A stretch of 64,000 bases of DNA, from NCBI GenBank assembly GCA_035771165.1, contig JAWNZC010000351.1, positions 7,943,501 through 8,007,500 of the forward strand. The letters run 5' to 3'. Under the pieces are notes generated by a model that did not search any database, was not told the origin of the DNA, and was given only the letters and a program-made list of their open reading frames with translations. The position numbers were made by a program, and so were the translations under genes. Positions 21,253 to 32,164 of the stretch are shown here, one piece after another (positions within the stretch are counted from its first letter, which is position 1; every line of letters begins with the position of its first letter). This stretch comes from Paragorgia papillata. Its lineage: Eukaryota; Cnidaria; Anthozoa; Scleralcyonacea; Coralliidae.

Positions 21253-21639
21253 ATTATTCTTATTAATATAGTTTTGATAACGAAATACTGACGTTTCAAG
21301 CCCACATTTCACTCTGATATGTGCTGGTTAGATAATTTTAAATTTCCATAGCATGATCTCTTGATACGTGCTTATATATATATTTGTATACCGTATATTT
21401 GGCAAAGAAGTTATTGGTGACGCAGTTTGTTCCTACGTAAGGACTGACGTAATGACCGTGATTCAGCAAGCTGACTGTCGCTGACTGTAAGATATATAAA
21501 CACAACAACTCGATGTATTACTATATTAGTTAAGCGAGAGTAAGGTGCGATATAGCTAGAGAAGACGTTTGTAACGTACGTTCAGCTGTCTCTTCACTAT
21601 GGCCCAAAAACACGCTACAGTAAACAGCCTATACATTAG

Positions 21640-22120
21640 TTTTGAGAAAGAAATACTGGCGTTTCAAGCAGAGCCCTTCATCAGAGTAAATTAGAGTTCT
21701 GCGCAAGCAGTGTTTTAGATAGAGCAAAGTGAAAAGATTGTAAACTGCTGAGATTAGTTTTGATGAAGAAATACTGATGTTTCGTGCAGAGATCTTCATC
21801 AGAGTAAATTAGAGTTCTGCGCAAGCAGTGTTTTAGATAGAGCAAAGTGAAAAGATTGTAAACTGCTGAGATTAGTTTTGATGAAGAAATACTGATGTTT
21901 CGTGCAGAGATCTTCATCAGAGTAAATTAGAGTGGTGCGTATTAGATTAGTTTTGAGAAAGAAATACTGACGTTTCGAGCAGAGATCTTCATCAGAGTAA
22001 ATTAGAGTGGTGCGTAAGCGGTGTTTAGCATAGAACAAAGTGAAAATGTGGTAAACAGCCTATAGATTAGTTTTGAGAAAGAAATACTGACGTTTCGAGC
22101 GGAGCCCTTGATCAGAATAA
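21640..22120. repeat. Tandem repeat, 118-bp unit, about four copies
   Basis: The unit includes ATTAGTTTTGATGAAGAAAT, ACTGATGTTTCGTGCAGAG, CTTCATCAGAGTAAATTAGA and GCAAGCAGTGTTTTAGATAG. Two complete units are nearly identical (21750-21867 and the next); flanking units are more diverged and one is shortened. Diverged single pieces occur at 20990-21050, 23660-23720 and 44345-44440, where the TTTCGAGCGAAGGC-like motif is again seen. Confidence 0.85.
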
Positions 22121-22254
22121 AATGTGAATATTCAGTTACACGAGGAGAGAAAGTAGTACAAATGACTCTCATGTGATATCATTAAAATTCTAAAATTTTC
22201 ATAAAATTCTAAAAACTTTGTCCGGAATGGTTCGTCACTCGGAGTAACACCTTA

Positions 22255-22391
22255 GGCTACGTCCACATGCACGTATACGTTTTCGTAGCGTTTTCATATT
22301 GTTCTCCGTCCTCAAGGGAATAGAAAACAATGGTCTACTTACCTGAAACAATATGAAAACGCTACGAAAACGTATACGTGTGGATGTAGCC
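22255..22391. mobile_element. 137-bp palindromic MITE with TTA target duplication
   Basis: Inverted ends GGCTACGTCCACATGCACGT extend through ~50 bp of nearly perfect palindrome with a short loop. TTA flanks both ends (22252-22254 and 22392-22394), as for PIF/Harbinger-type insertion. Confidence 0.8.
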
Positions 22392-22394
22392 TTA

Positions 22395-22503
22395 GACCCC
22401 TTTTACACTAGTGCAAAAGTATCCAGATTCACATTGTTTTTTATTCCCATGAGGATGAAAAACAATGTGAATCCGGATAATTTTGCTCTAGTGTAAACGG
22501 GGC
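22395..22503. mobile_element. 109-bp palindromic MITE abutting the previous one
   Basis: CCCCTTTTACACTAGTGCAA at the left and CTCTAGTGTAAACGGGG at the right form a near-complete palindrome. It starts immediately after the TTA that ends the preceding element and is followed by TAA. A clean duplication is not provable. Confidence 0.65.
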
Positions 22504-22836
22504 CTAAATTAAATATTGTTTTAGCATGTTCCGATGTTTTAATACCCAAACATTTCAACTACTCTGCTATTTTGCCCAAAGAGCGAAAATAATTGCAATA
22601 CTGATTCTCGAATGTTAGAGTTATCTCTAGTTAAAATTAAACGTACTTCATTTAAGTTTGTTGTATGTATGACTTTTGACTGATATTTTGGTAAATTGTG
22701 ACAACGCGTTCAACCTTCATGGGCGCTTTGAAGATGGCTTCAGAAAAAGCCGAAACGTTTAGCAAATTATAACAACAACTGGTTAAGACAGCACTATCAG
22801 AAGAAATGGGAGGGGTTATATACGGCCTAGCTAAGA

Positions 22837-23268
22837 CCGGCCCTGTTTACATGAAGCGGATTGAGTGTTCAAGTCAAATCTCCCATGTTGTTTTTCCTTA
22901 ATTGTCAGTGTGTTTACATGAAGAAGATTGAAACTTTTCGATCTGATCGAAACGAATGGCTGAAGTCAATCCACGACGTTGAGTGGATTGACGTGCGATT
23001 CAAGCAAGGATCGACTTGAGATTCAAGCAAGGATCGACTGATTCATCTAAACACGGTTTGACTTGAAAATGACTTGATACGCATGTGTGAAGTGAGTGCA
23101 TGCGTGTCGTGCTAAATGGAAGACATTGAGGGAAGTACATAACATAGTGTTCCAAAACCGAAAACAATGCCGATCGGATTCTCCATGTAAACGTGCATGT
23201 GCCCGGATTGACTTCACTCGCGTTTTTCGATCCGATTGGACTGTCCATCCGCTTCATGTAAACAGGGA
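22837..23268. mobile_element. MITE-like element with CCCTGTTTACATG termini
   Basis: The ends CCCTGTTTACATGAAGCGGA and TCCGCTTCATGTAAACAGGG are inverted copies. TAA flanks both sides (22834-22836 and 23269-23271), but the left terminus has ~4 extra bases relative to the right, so the exact left boundary is uncertain. The terminus resembles the elements at 24602-24836 and 28638-29185. Confidence 0.65.
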
Positions 23269-23552
23269 CTAATACGCCAAGCTGGGCGCCAGGAAGTGAG
23301 AAGGTATTTCCATTTTGACTGTAATGATATGATTAATAATACAGGGGTGACTAAGACAACTAAGTTGCAGTGTCATTATGCAATCACCTGCGGAAAAACT
23401 TGCACTTTTTATTAATGAGTCAGTTTAGAAACATCTACGTGATAGCGAGAGACTGGAGCAGCGTTTTAGTTTCCCAAATTAAGAATGTAACATGCATGTA
23501 GACAATAGCACGAAGTCACATGACTCTAACAATAAAGCGAAAAGGAAGCGCG

Positions 23553-23609
23553 ATAGGGCGCTGCCTCTCACCAAAAGTTAAGCCCGGTTAGACGGGGTTA
23601 TACTTGGAA
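23553..23609 (+). mobile_element. Truncated 5S-SINE head
   Basis: GGGCGCTGCCTCTCACCAAA followed by AGTTAAGCCCGG and GACGGGGTTATACTTGGAAT matches the start of the copy at 945, then stops in the middle of the C box. Confidence 0.75.
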
Positions 23610-24475
23610 TAATGATTCAAACAATTCGTCTGAATTAAATTCGTCTGTTGTGCAACGTTTAGCGCAGACCAAACGTTTCAAGCGAAGGCCCTTCGTCAGA
23701 GAGAATATATCAGATGTCGATATACTAGTGGTTTTACTACGAGTTGTTTTCCGGTTAGACTCTGCTCGAAAAAATCTTGGCAGTTTACTTTTCACTTTGC
23801 AAAACACTGCCCACGCAGCACGTACTCTGGTTTCTTTTAGTTGTTTATTGAAACGTTTTTTTAGAAGACTATATTATTTCTTTTAACTAACAATTATATC
23901 CTTGTCCATCAAAAAAAATTCTAATTTATTCATGCAAAAACATATATATCTAGTAAGTTCTGCTCGGATTGTTAGAAGAGAGCAAGCGGTACACAGCCGA
24001 CAAGCTGCGAGGAGGTCCCTGAATAATGCGAGGTTATTGCTGCGGTGTGTCTGTTATCGCTGATATTGAAATATTCAATGTGTTGTTTTTTTACTTTCAC
24101 GTTTATGCAAATAACTTTCACTCATTTGCTGTGCAAAATTATTTTCGGTACAATATAGCAATTAGCCGACAGCAGCGTTTGGTTCAACCACTCAGTCGTG
24201 CAATATACTTTTTTTTCTTCTTTTTTTTTTAACAACTTTAATGGATTTATAATAATAAATTAATATCCACATGGGAAGAGCGCGAACGAGACTAAAGGAC
24301 CCATGCGAGGCGTTCCCCCGTAGAAATAAAAAATACATAAATATATATAAATCAACTAGACTTATACCAACTACATAAACACCAAAATGCACCACCATAC
24401 GCGCACATAACCTTATAGAATAGAATAGCTAAGTACAATATAACTGATTAGAATTCAAAAAAGGAACGAATACTG
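23610..24475. other. No gene recognised
   Basis: Contains a diverged piece of the 118-bp repeat family (about 23660-23720, with AAACGTTTCAAGCGAAGGCC) and poly-T/A runs near 24210-24235. Short frames are not supportable. Confidence 0.5.
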
Positions 24476-24505
24476 CAGTGTGTATCAAAATAACCGAAAC
24501 CTTTA

Positions 24506-24950
24506 GGGGCTGTTCATATGAGCCGGGCTAGCCCGGTTAGCTGGGCTCACGCGATTGATTAGGATTGCATGTACTGTGGTTTTGAAACTCACACAAACTA
24601 AGGGGCTGTTTACATGGGCCGGGCTAGCCCGGCTAACCGGGCTGACAGTCGTGTCACGAAATTCTTTCCTTGGCCACAAAAAGAGATTTTAATCAACGTT
24701 AGGATTCATTTACATCTAAACTAAATCGATTCTTCTTTGTACATTTAGTTTACGCGAGTTTCAAATCCACAGTGAGATCCTAATCAATCGCGTGAGCCTA
24801 GTTAACCGGGCTAGCCCGGCTCATGTAAATAGCCCCTAGATGTACAAAGAAGAATTGGTTTAGTTTAGATGTAAACGAATCCGAGGAAAGAATTTCGTGA
24901 CACGAGTCAGCCCGATCAGCTGGGCTAGCCCGCCTCATATGAACAGCCCC
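24506..24950. mobile_element. MITE B (TTA duplication), inserted in element D
   Basis: Ends GGGGCTGTTCATATGAGCCG and its inverted counterpart, flanked by TTA on both sides (24503-24505 and 24951-24953). Its interior is interrupted by a second, less diverged copy of the same family (24602-24836). Confidence 0.82.
24602..24836. mobile_element. MITE C, same family, inserted inside MITE B
   Basis: A 235-bp element with ends GGGGCTGTTTACATGGGCCG and its inverse, and palindromic CCGGGCTAGCCCGG near each end. It splits MITE B at an AAACTAAATGTACAAAG-like site that MITE C itself carries, giving TAA on the left and TAG on the right (one mismatch). This makes it the youngest layer. Confidence 0.8.
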
Positions 24951-25242
24951 TTAGAAAATGAATTAGTATTCTTTTAAAACAAACTATTGTAGTAGTTTGA
25001 AAGCCCTAAAAGCGCTGCGTTATAAATTAATCAGCACATAAGTTAAACAGGAAGAGAAAAAGCTTTTAAATACTTTCACCATGCATGCACTTCAAGTTAT
25101 CTTAAGTTCCCAAGTGTATAAGACCGTGTTTTTTACATCCGTGGCTCAGAGGTGTTTAGGGCTTTCAAACTACTACAATAGGTTGTTTGAACAGAATACT
25201 AATTCATTTTCTAAGGGTTTTCCGGTTTTTTTATACACACTG

Positions 25243-26025
25243 TATTTAAAATATTAATGAGCTTAAAACATTATACTTAATATATGCACTTCAAGGAACC
25301 GTCGATATAAGTCGCAATTTATCTCTAAGGAATATATTCGGACTTCCAAACTCACATGATAACCAAAAGATGCGTTCGTGCGCATATATTATTCGTTTGA
25401 TTCATTCGTCCGCAGATCCATCCTTTTCCCCCGCACATTTTATACATATCTTTCTTGTCCATGCATGCACCGTTTGGTCCAGCTGTCCGTATTAGTATAT
25501 CCATTCCTATTTGTCCGTTGGTACTTTTATATCTTTTTTGTTCTTTTTTCAGTCTGTGTAAATATTGAACAATTTGTTGTGCATGGTGACGACAACTATA
25601 TATGATCCAGCTTGCAATTGATAGCCTTATATCTGCTTCCAACGCAGGGCTTATGTCTGCCTCCAACACAGGGCTTATACCATATGTGATAGCTAATATC
25701 TACACTGTTTCTGACCAGAACTATTATCAGTGCAGCGCAGCCAGTGTTGACCAATTGGGCGGGCACCAAGTGACATTTTTGAAGGGGCCTGGGGAGGCAA
25801 GGGGTTTTGAAATGTCATTTCCTGCATTAGGGAAAGAATTTATAGAATTCTGAAGATTATAAAACACGAAAATTAAATATTTACATTATTTTTGGTAGGA
25901 CTGCAACAAACCTTTTTAGTTAGTTTGATTGTGTATGTATATTGTAGATACAAGTATGTTTTAATGAAAATAGCGTGCGGCACCGATTCTTTAGTCACGT
26001 CAGCGATTCTTTACTCACGTCAATT
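25243..26025. other. No gene recognised
   Basis: Frames at 25352-25669 and 25602-25853 lack domains. The tail 25780-25840 resembles 18010-18120. Confidence 0.45.
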
Positions 26026-26160
26026 CTAGTTTCCACTCAGGAAAATTTTCCGCAGGACCGGAACGGTTGTGAGCTCTCGGTTGGAACTCATTAGTTTAAC
26101 ACAAAAGAAACTTCCTTGTCCGTTCCTATCCTGCGGATGATTTTCCTGAGTGAAAACTAG
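26026..26160. repeat. 135-bp foldback element
   Basis: Left arm CTAGTTTCCACTCAGGAAAA and right arm TTTTCCTGAGTGAAAACTAG are inverted, with more pairing inward through CCGCAGGA. No clear target-site duplication. Confidence 0.6.
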
Positions 26161-28637
26161 CCATAACTCATTCCTGTCCGAGGGCTTCTCCAGAGGTGAA
26201 TAAAACCGTCTGGCGTTAGCCAGAATAAAATACTAAAGACTAATTTGGACAGGAAAGAGTTAACCGTCATTTCCGCGGTAGAAATAACTGATATAAAACA
26301 CAATCCAAGGATAAACATCTTGAAAAACCAAAGATATGGATAAAAAATAAGACAAACTGAGATGAAATGGTGAATGTCTATATCATGGGATTTTCAAATC
26401 AAGATTGTGTTTTATATTGATAATCATCAGTGATTTGCATAAAGCGATGACTGGCATAAATACAGTATAAAAAAGCCAGTGCTCGCGTGATAGACACCAG
26501 TTGTTAATTGCTTATGAAAGAAGTGCTAGATGCTTAATCTAGCTTAAGGACGCTACGGCACGATCAGAAACATCAAAAGAAACTCTGGGGATTATTTAAA
26601 GGTGACTACTGCAGTAGTACTGTATACTAGTTGTAACTGTAACTGTAGTAGTAATTCGTTACTCCGTAACGAATAAAACAGTATTGCATTAGACAGTGTA
26701 GTAGTATAGCGTTATATATATAGACAGAATAATTTGGCGTTAGATCTAGACATATATAGTTGAGAGTTAGTAGTCAGAGTTGAGAGTTCGCCATGCAGTG
26801 TTGAGAGTTGACAGAGTATAGTGAGAGTTAGCCACGCAAAGTAAATACTCTGAGTTTTTATTGCGATTACATGCATGAGCGATTTCAACCCGGGCTAAAA
26901 CCAAAATTTTAATCAACAAGACACCTACTCAGGCGTTCACTCGGGCTACTGATTTCTGAAAGCTTCGCGTAGCCTGTGCGTACTCTAGCAAGACTATATA
27001 GCAATGGCAATGCATAATCGCATAGATTTTGACAAATAGAATCTATGGTCTTATATGAACTGCAGCGGTGCAGGAAGCGCCGAAGGTTTGCTATTATATT
27101 ATATGTATTAAAACAACAAGGCCGTTTTTCTGAAAATTAAACAACGGATCTAATATATTAGTAGACAAAACCTATAGTGTTGGATTCGGCAGATTCAAGC
27201 GATCATTTTGATATAGAATTTATTTAAATTCGGACGAACAGAAAATATTTAAACATGTTTTGAAACACACGTTTCCAAATGTAATACGACACGCGACACC
27301 TACGATATCTGGACATGCACTGAACAGTATCTTACCGTATCTTACCGGTATTTGCTCTATTCGGTGCTTAATATTATACTTGCATTTTGTAGTTGTTGGA
27401 CTACAAAGCAGCAAGGCCAGGGCCAACCTGTTTTGAAATAGCTTGTCATCTTTTACGTACTAGGTCTGGTCTATGCAAAAGGTAAAGCTATTCAAACAAG
27501 GAGAAAGCCGTTACTAGGTAAACAGTACGTATATGTTCTTTGATATACTGTGGCCCTTTCTTGTGTAGTCCTCAAGTTAAACTTCATATAGTACTGATGT
27601 TAACACAGCGCGCATTTTTTCGCGTCTGTAATAAATTCGTCTATTCTGTCTTCATGGACAAACCTTGTCAGCAAATCGATCAAAGGCAAAAGAACTCGAA
27701 AAAATCGAGCACGCAACATTACCTTACAGTTTTGCAAGGCCTGACGAGTTGTAAACAAAACAAAACAAACTTAACAAATATCCATCAGACCAAGATAATA
27801 GTACGTTTTCCCATTTTTAAAATACTTTTTCTTAAGCTAGAAACTTGAAAGTTCTACCGCAAATAGCATTTTACAGTATCTTCTGTTTGATATCTGTTTC
27901 AAAGTTGTGCGTTATGTATTTTAAAATCAATATCCGAAATTCTAAAACAGTTGTGAGAAGTCCATTATTATTACTTGACGAACAATGGTGCGAACATTTT
28001 GGACATTTTAAAAAGTTACACACAACATAGAGACTTAAACTATACATCAAATGAAAGCTTATGAAATGCCTAACAACATACGTACACGATGTATTTCTAC
28101 CACATGTAGTTTGGATTATTCGGATTATTCTTCCATGAACAAATATAGCGGGATTACTATGATAATCAAAATTGTGAAACTTGGCCTGGGAGCCTCGTTT
28201 TCATCATATTCCCTAAGTACGTGGTGTACTTCAAAGCGCACACTTTTTGTTCCCTCTCAATTCTGATCACGTGGGAAGAAGGGGCACATTTCACTTTCAG
28301 ATGTCAACTCAGCAAAAGTACTGACGGGCGCAAATTGTTCAACATTTGGATGTAGAGCCGTAATAATCGCGGAGACTGAAAACGAAGGGCTAAGTCTATA
28401 TTAAGCATTCCATCTGCTTCAGATGTTGCAAAGGCGTCTTGGCGAAGAGAAATAATAAATATTACGGTATTACAAAGGAACACGACGACACGCCGTTCAG
28501 TCGTTGTTGATATAAAATATATTCTGGCATTTGTAATAGACATTTCCAACCAAATGACATTGAAGTTAGTATATAAGTATATACACGCTATACATTATAT
28601 AATTTGGTTATCTGAATTTGATGTCGGTAAAACTTTA
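26161..28637. other. Gene-free stretch with dispersed repeats
   Basis: Includes a copy of the CTGGCGTTAG/AATACTAAAG motif (26195-26245; also near 34660, 46850 and 58870). A segment at 26930-27215 shares ACAAGAC-CC-AC-TAGGCGTTCACT-like and GATTCGGCAGATTCAAGCGA sequence with 30595-30750. No supportable exon. Confidence 0.45.
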
Positions 28638-29185
28638 GGCCCTGTTTACATGGAGGTAGGGTAACCTTCTAGAAGGGTTACCCATTGAAACGAGTCAAAA
28701 GATAGTCCTTGTTTACATGGAGTGAGGTCCCTTGTAGAAGGAATAACTCTTCTAATAGGGTCACCTTGGTTCAGCGTGACCTTTACTATATTTTCGGTTT
28801 ACATGTTATTGTTGCCGTCATTTGCTTGATATCTTCAAAATATTTCACAAGGCCTGGTGTATAAGAACAAGAAGGGCAGCCACATTGCTAAAATCATTAA
28901 TAAGATATTTTGTTCGGTATACGCGTTTTTCCCCTCATTGAAACATAACCCTCCTGCCAGGGTTCACCCTAGAAAACGCGTTTACATGGCTTATGTCAGT
29001 AAACAAAAAGATAGCCCTGCCGCCAGGGTTACCCTAGCAAGCAGATAGGGTAACCCTCCTCCTAGGGTAACCCTCTCTCTGTAAAACAAACCTTAAAATA
29101 AACAGGAAAATACAATAGAGGAGGGTAACCCTTCAAGAGGGTAACCCTTCTAGAAGGGTTACCCTACCTCCATGTAAACAGGGCC
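28638..29185. mobile_element. 548-bp MITE-like element with TTA duplication
   Basis: Ends GGCCCTGTTTACATGGAGGT and the inverse ACCTCCATGTAAACAGGGCC are flanked by TTA (28635-28637 and 29186-29188), a PIF/Harbinger-like signature. AGGGTAACCCT motifs recur many times throughout, and a partial internal end (TCCTTGTTTACATGGAG at about 28705) suggests a nested or duplicated terminus. Confidence 0.8.
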
Positions 29186-29887
29186 TTACCCGATGATTCA
29201 ATGATTTGACAGCTGGTGAATAATAGTAGTCCCCCGATCGCATTTGTTTGGTGTCACTTTGTTTAATATTTCTCGATTATTTCTTACTTTAAATCGTTAA
29301 TAAAACAGATTGTGACTCAGAACTAGCCTGCCCTAAATACAACAAGCAGTTGCGCATCATTTTTGCCAAAACGGGTGCTAGAGCGAGAAAGAAGCCTGTT
29401 ATGTCATGCACCGCGCAAAGGTTGCTGCTTCGGTCAGTGGTTTGGGCCTGTTTGGCAATTGGCATGGCCTTGGGAAACTGACTAAAGTCGAAAATACCGC
29501 TATTCAAGTGGTTAAAGGCAATATATCAGTTTTGTGAAGTGGAGAGAATCGTTAAAACAATTAGTGGTCGAATTCGCTCAGATTGCGTTAATAAAACTTC
29601 CATATATATGGGTTTCGCGAGAAAAATCACAAAATATAATCCGCGGGTCGGGTGAGTTTGTTTACACATGCGTGCATTTTAATACAAATTTTAGACGAGT
29701 ACAGAGAAACGGGGCTTGGAGCTGTCATGGAGCATCACAGGGTTTGTCATAAAAACCCATGCATGAGTCAAGTTGAGCACAGAGTGAAAATCCTGAATGA
29801 TGCACGTACGCGTGCAGTGGTTGACAACATAATTTTCACCTTCACTATTTTTTATTACTTCATCGTTTTTTTCTCGAAAAAAAGGCA
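29186..29887. other. No gene recognised
   Basis: AT-rich, with only short frames that lack recognisable features. Confidence 0.45.
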
Positions 29888-29985
29888 AAAAATGGCGGAC
29901 ATGGGGAATTTTTGGACGTCTGCAGTTTCAGGCCCTACGCGGTCACCTTGGATGTCAGTGCTTGCCGTCTTTTTTACCAGCCTCT
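29888..29985 (+). repeat. MADMGNFW-repeat, copy 1
   Basis: An ATG-led segment encoding MADMGNFWTSAVSGPTRS. The same DNA recurs at about 30935-31035 (+) and 32000-32100 (-). Two of three copies keep the frame open. A pyrimidine-rich TTTTTTACCAG near 29980 could act as a splice acceptor. Function unknown; a repeat family is the safer reading. Confidence 0.6.
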
Positions 29986-30066
29986 TCGGAGGAAACAAAA
30001 CCAGCCTCTTCGGAGGAAACAAAACCAGCCTCTTCGAAGGAAATAAAACCAGCCTCTTCGGAGGAT
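29976..30066 (+). repeat. 24-bp minisatellite, four units
   Basis: The unit ACCAGCCTCTTCGGAGGAAA followed by CAAA repeats four times. In one frame it reads as a PASSEETK octapeptide repeat, in another as TSLFGGNK; both are period-driven. Degenerate traces continue to about 30160. Confidence 0.85.
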
Positions 30067-30079
30067 TAATGAGCCTCTC

Positions 30080-30386
30080 ATGAGGAAAAATCGGTGGAAA
30101 AATCAGCCTGTTAGTGTTAATACTGCTATGAGAAAACATAAGCGTCTTCCAAGGAAATTAAATGATAAAAGTAAACCTATTGCCTCGAAACCATTTGCAA
30201 AACCTGTTGTAGTTCACAAGCAAAATAATGCTAGCATTGGGCACTTAAATAATGTAGAGAATAGGTAATAGTTTTGATCTTCGTTTAAATAATTACAGAT
30301 CTACTGTAAGCCGAAAACCAATTAAACAGTCAAATGTTAGACGCTATAGAGACCGTGAACCATCTAGAATACCTGTAAAAAAATAA
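30080..30386 (+). CDS. Possible basic ORF, broken by 34 bp
   Basis: The first frame (30080-30264) encodes a Lys/Arg-rich peptide that includes KPFAKPVVVHKQNN and ends NNVEN. After 34 bp that begin GTAATAG and end TTACAG, a frame continues (30299-30386) as STVSRKPIKQSNVRR to a stop. The GT...AG ends and frame fit suggest an intron, but 34 bp is too short for normal animal splicing, so a frameshifted pseudogene is equally likely. Unrecognised protein. Confidence 0.22.
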
Positions 30387-30881
30387 TGTTAGCCATAACG
30401 AAGAGAAAAAATCGACCAACAATCCATAGTAGAAAGTTCGTATTTCGTCCGCCGAAGATTTACGCCAACAATTTCTCCCAAACGTTTTGTACGCCAGTCA
30501 GGAGGGTGGGAAAATTTCCCCTTATTTTTCTACGCCAGTCAGGCGTAGGGGGTTTGGAAGTCAAAAAGCAAAGCCAAACATACCGCAGATTATTAATAAC
30601 AAGACGCCTGCTTAGGCGTTCACTTGGTGACTCATAGCAATGCAGCTTGGCATATATAGTCTATTACAGCGTGCGCATATTAAGTGTTTGTTAAAAAGTA
30701 CAAAATAACCTACAGTGCTAGATTCGGTAGATTCAAGCGATCATTAGACAACCTTCGTGAAGTTATAGACAACCCCGTCAAGTTAGCTAACAGTTCGCCA
30801 GCCGTTAGTGAAAAAGTTGCCTCAGTTTCGCAAAGCCTGTCGGGTCAATATCGCGACGCAAAAAATAACACGACCGAAACC

Positions 30882-31043
30882 CAGTGAACTCTATATATAC
30901 CTGGAAGGCTGACTGCCAATAAAAAAGTGAGGCAAAACATGGCGGCAATGGGGAATTTTAGGACGTCAGTTTTAGGCCCCTATACGCGGTCATCTTGAAT
31001 GTCATTCTTAGTCTTTTTGCTCGTGGCCGAACCACAGCGGCCC
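30882..31043 (+). repeat. Left arm of ~160-bp inverted repeat pair
   Basis: CAGTGAACTCTATATATACC through TTGCTCGTGGCCGAACCAC is matched inverted at 31990-32163. The pair encloses about 950 bp that contain a MITE (31499-31648). The arms include the MADMGNFW-type segment, and the left copy has a frameshift/stop in it. Confidence 0.75.
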
Positions 31044-31498
31044 AAACGTATACCCTCTTGTACATGCACGCGAGCAGTGTTGTTATTTGCTGTGGGAAGA
31101 GGGGCTGCGTATGTTGCTCTTATTTTGTTTCTGCTTTGTATTTGTTGATGCTTGTGACTTTCCGAGTCGAGTTTGAACTATATAATTCGGGGAGTCCCAC
31201 TCACGGTCAATTAACCGCTTTATACCTCATGATGACTCACTTTCATAGAGAATACGGAACTTAAGCAAACTATAAGGACGACGACGGCAATGTATATCTG
31301 GCAGAAGCCACGAATCATTTACTAGTACGTAGATCTACGTAGTATTGAATACTTAAAGTATGTTTTTCGATATCCAAAACCTTAGAGCTAATTCTAAAAG
31401 GAGTTCGTTGCATAGTTTGAAGTCAAACTCGACTACGGCCAGGGACTATGACTAGGGATCGCCGTTCTACGAGTTAATCATTAATAATGTTGTCCTAA

Positions 31499-31648
31499 AG
31501 CCGGTTTTCCACAAGGCGATTTTTCTCGCGGGAAGCGACTTTCGTTTGTTCGAATTCAATAGATTTCTAATTAGTTCCAGCTCAGAGCTCATGAGACAAA
31601 AGAAAAAGTCGCTTCGCCCAAAAAAAGTCGCCTAGTGGAAAACCGGCT
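31499..31648. mobile_element. 150-bp MITE with TAA target duplication
   Basis: The ends AGCCGGTTTTCCACAAGGCG and CGCCTAGTGGAAAACCGGCT are inverted, and TAA flanks both (31496-31498 and 31649-31651). Confidence 0.82.
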
Positions 31649-31989
31649 TAAAGACGTGAAAATAATCTGAATAACGTTGTATGTACAGTAGAACGGGAGC
31701 GGCGTTAAGATTACTCTTGGGATTAAAAATTATTCATCTTCTTTGTTGTGTGAGGAAATTCTATTGTATTAAGGACGTTGTATTGACCTTGACGTTCGCG
31801 TTGTATTTGCTTAAGCTCTCTAATATTTCGGATGGCCCTCACTGAAGCTCCGTAAATCCACAAAAACCGCTCGATCTCGCCAAAATTACCATCAGTATAC
31901 ATTTGTTAAGAACTTGACTTTCGGTTCATTGCTCTTCGACCCCAACGTTCATCTTCGCAGCTCGAGAAACGTTCATACAAACTGAGGTG

Positions 31990-32163
31990 ACACCGGCCGT
32001 TCGTGGTTCGGCCGCGAGAAAAAAACTAAGACTGATATCCAAGTTGACCGCGTAGGGCCTGAAACTGACGTCCAAAAATTCCCCATGTCCGCCATTTTTT
32101 GCCTCACTTTTTTGTCCAGTAATTGAGTGGAGTCAACCTTCCAGGTATATATAGAGTTCACTG
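31990..32163 (-). repeat. Right arm of ~160-bp inverted repeat pair
   Basis: Reverse-complement copy of 30882-31043, ending CTATATATAGAGTTCACTG. The Mutator-like element at 32165 is inserted at its very end and duplicates part of it. Confidence 0.75.
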
Positions 32164-32164
32164 C

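Larger units (their letters stand above)
24476..25242. mobile_element. Palindromic element D, host of two nested MITEs
   Basis: The left end CAGTGTGTATCAAAATAACC and right end GGTTTTTTTATACACACTG are inverted. The inner arms (24953-25015 and 25157-25212) match as well, for example AACTATTGTAGTAGTTTGAA. The left arm is split by MITE B at the third base of a CCCTTAG-like site, which the right arm shows uninterrupted (CTAAGGG). The TA-like flanks and CAGTGTGTAT start are compatible with Tc1/mariner-type MITEs but are not proof. Confidence 0.7.
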
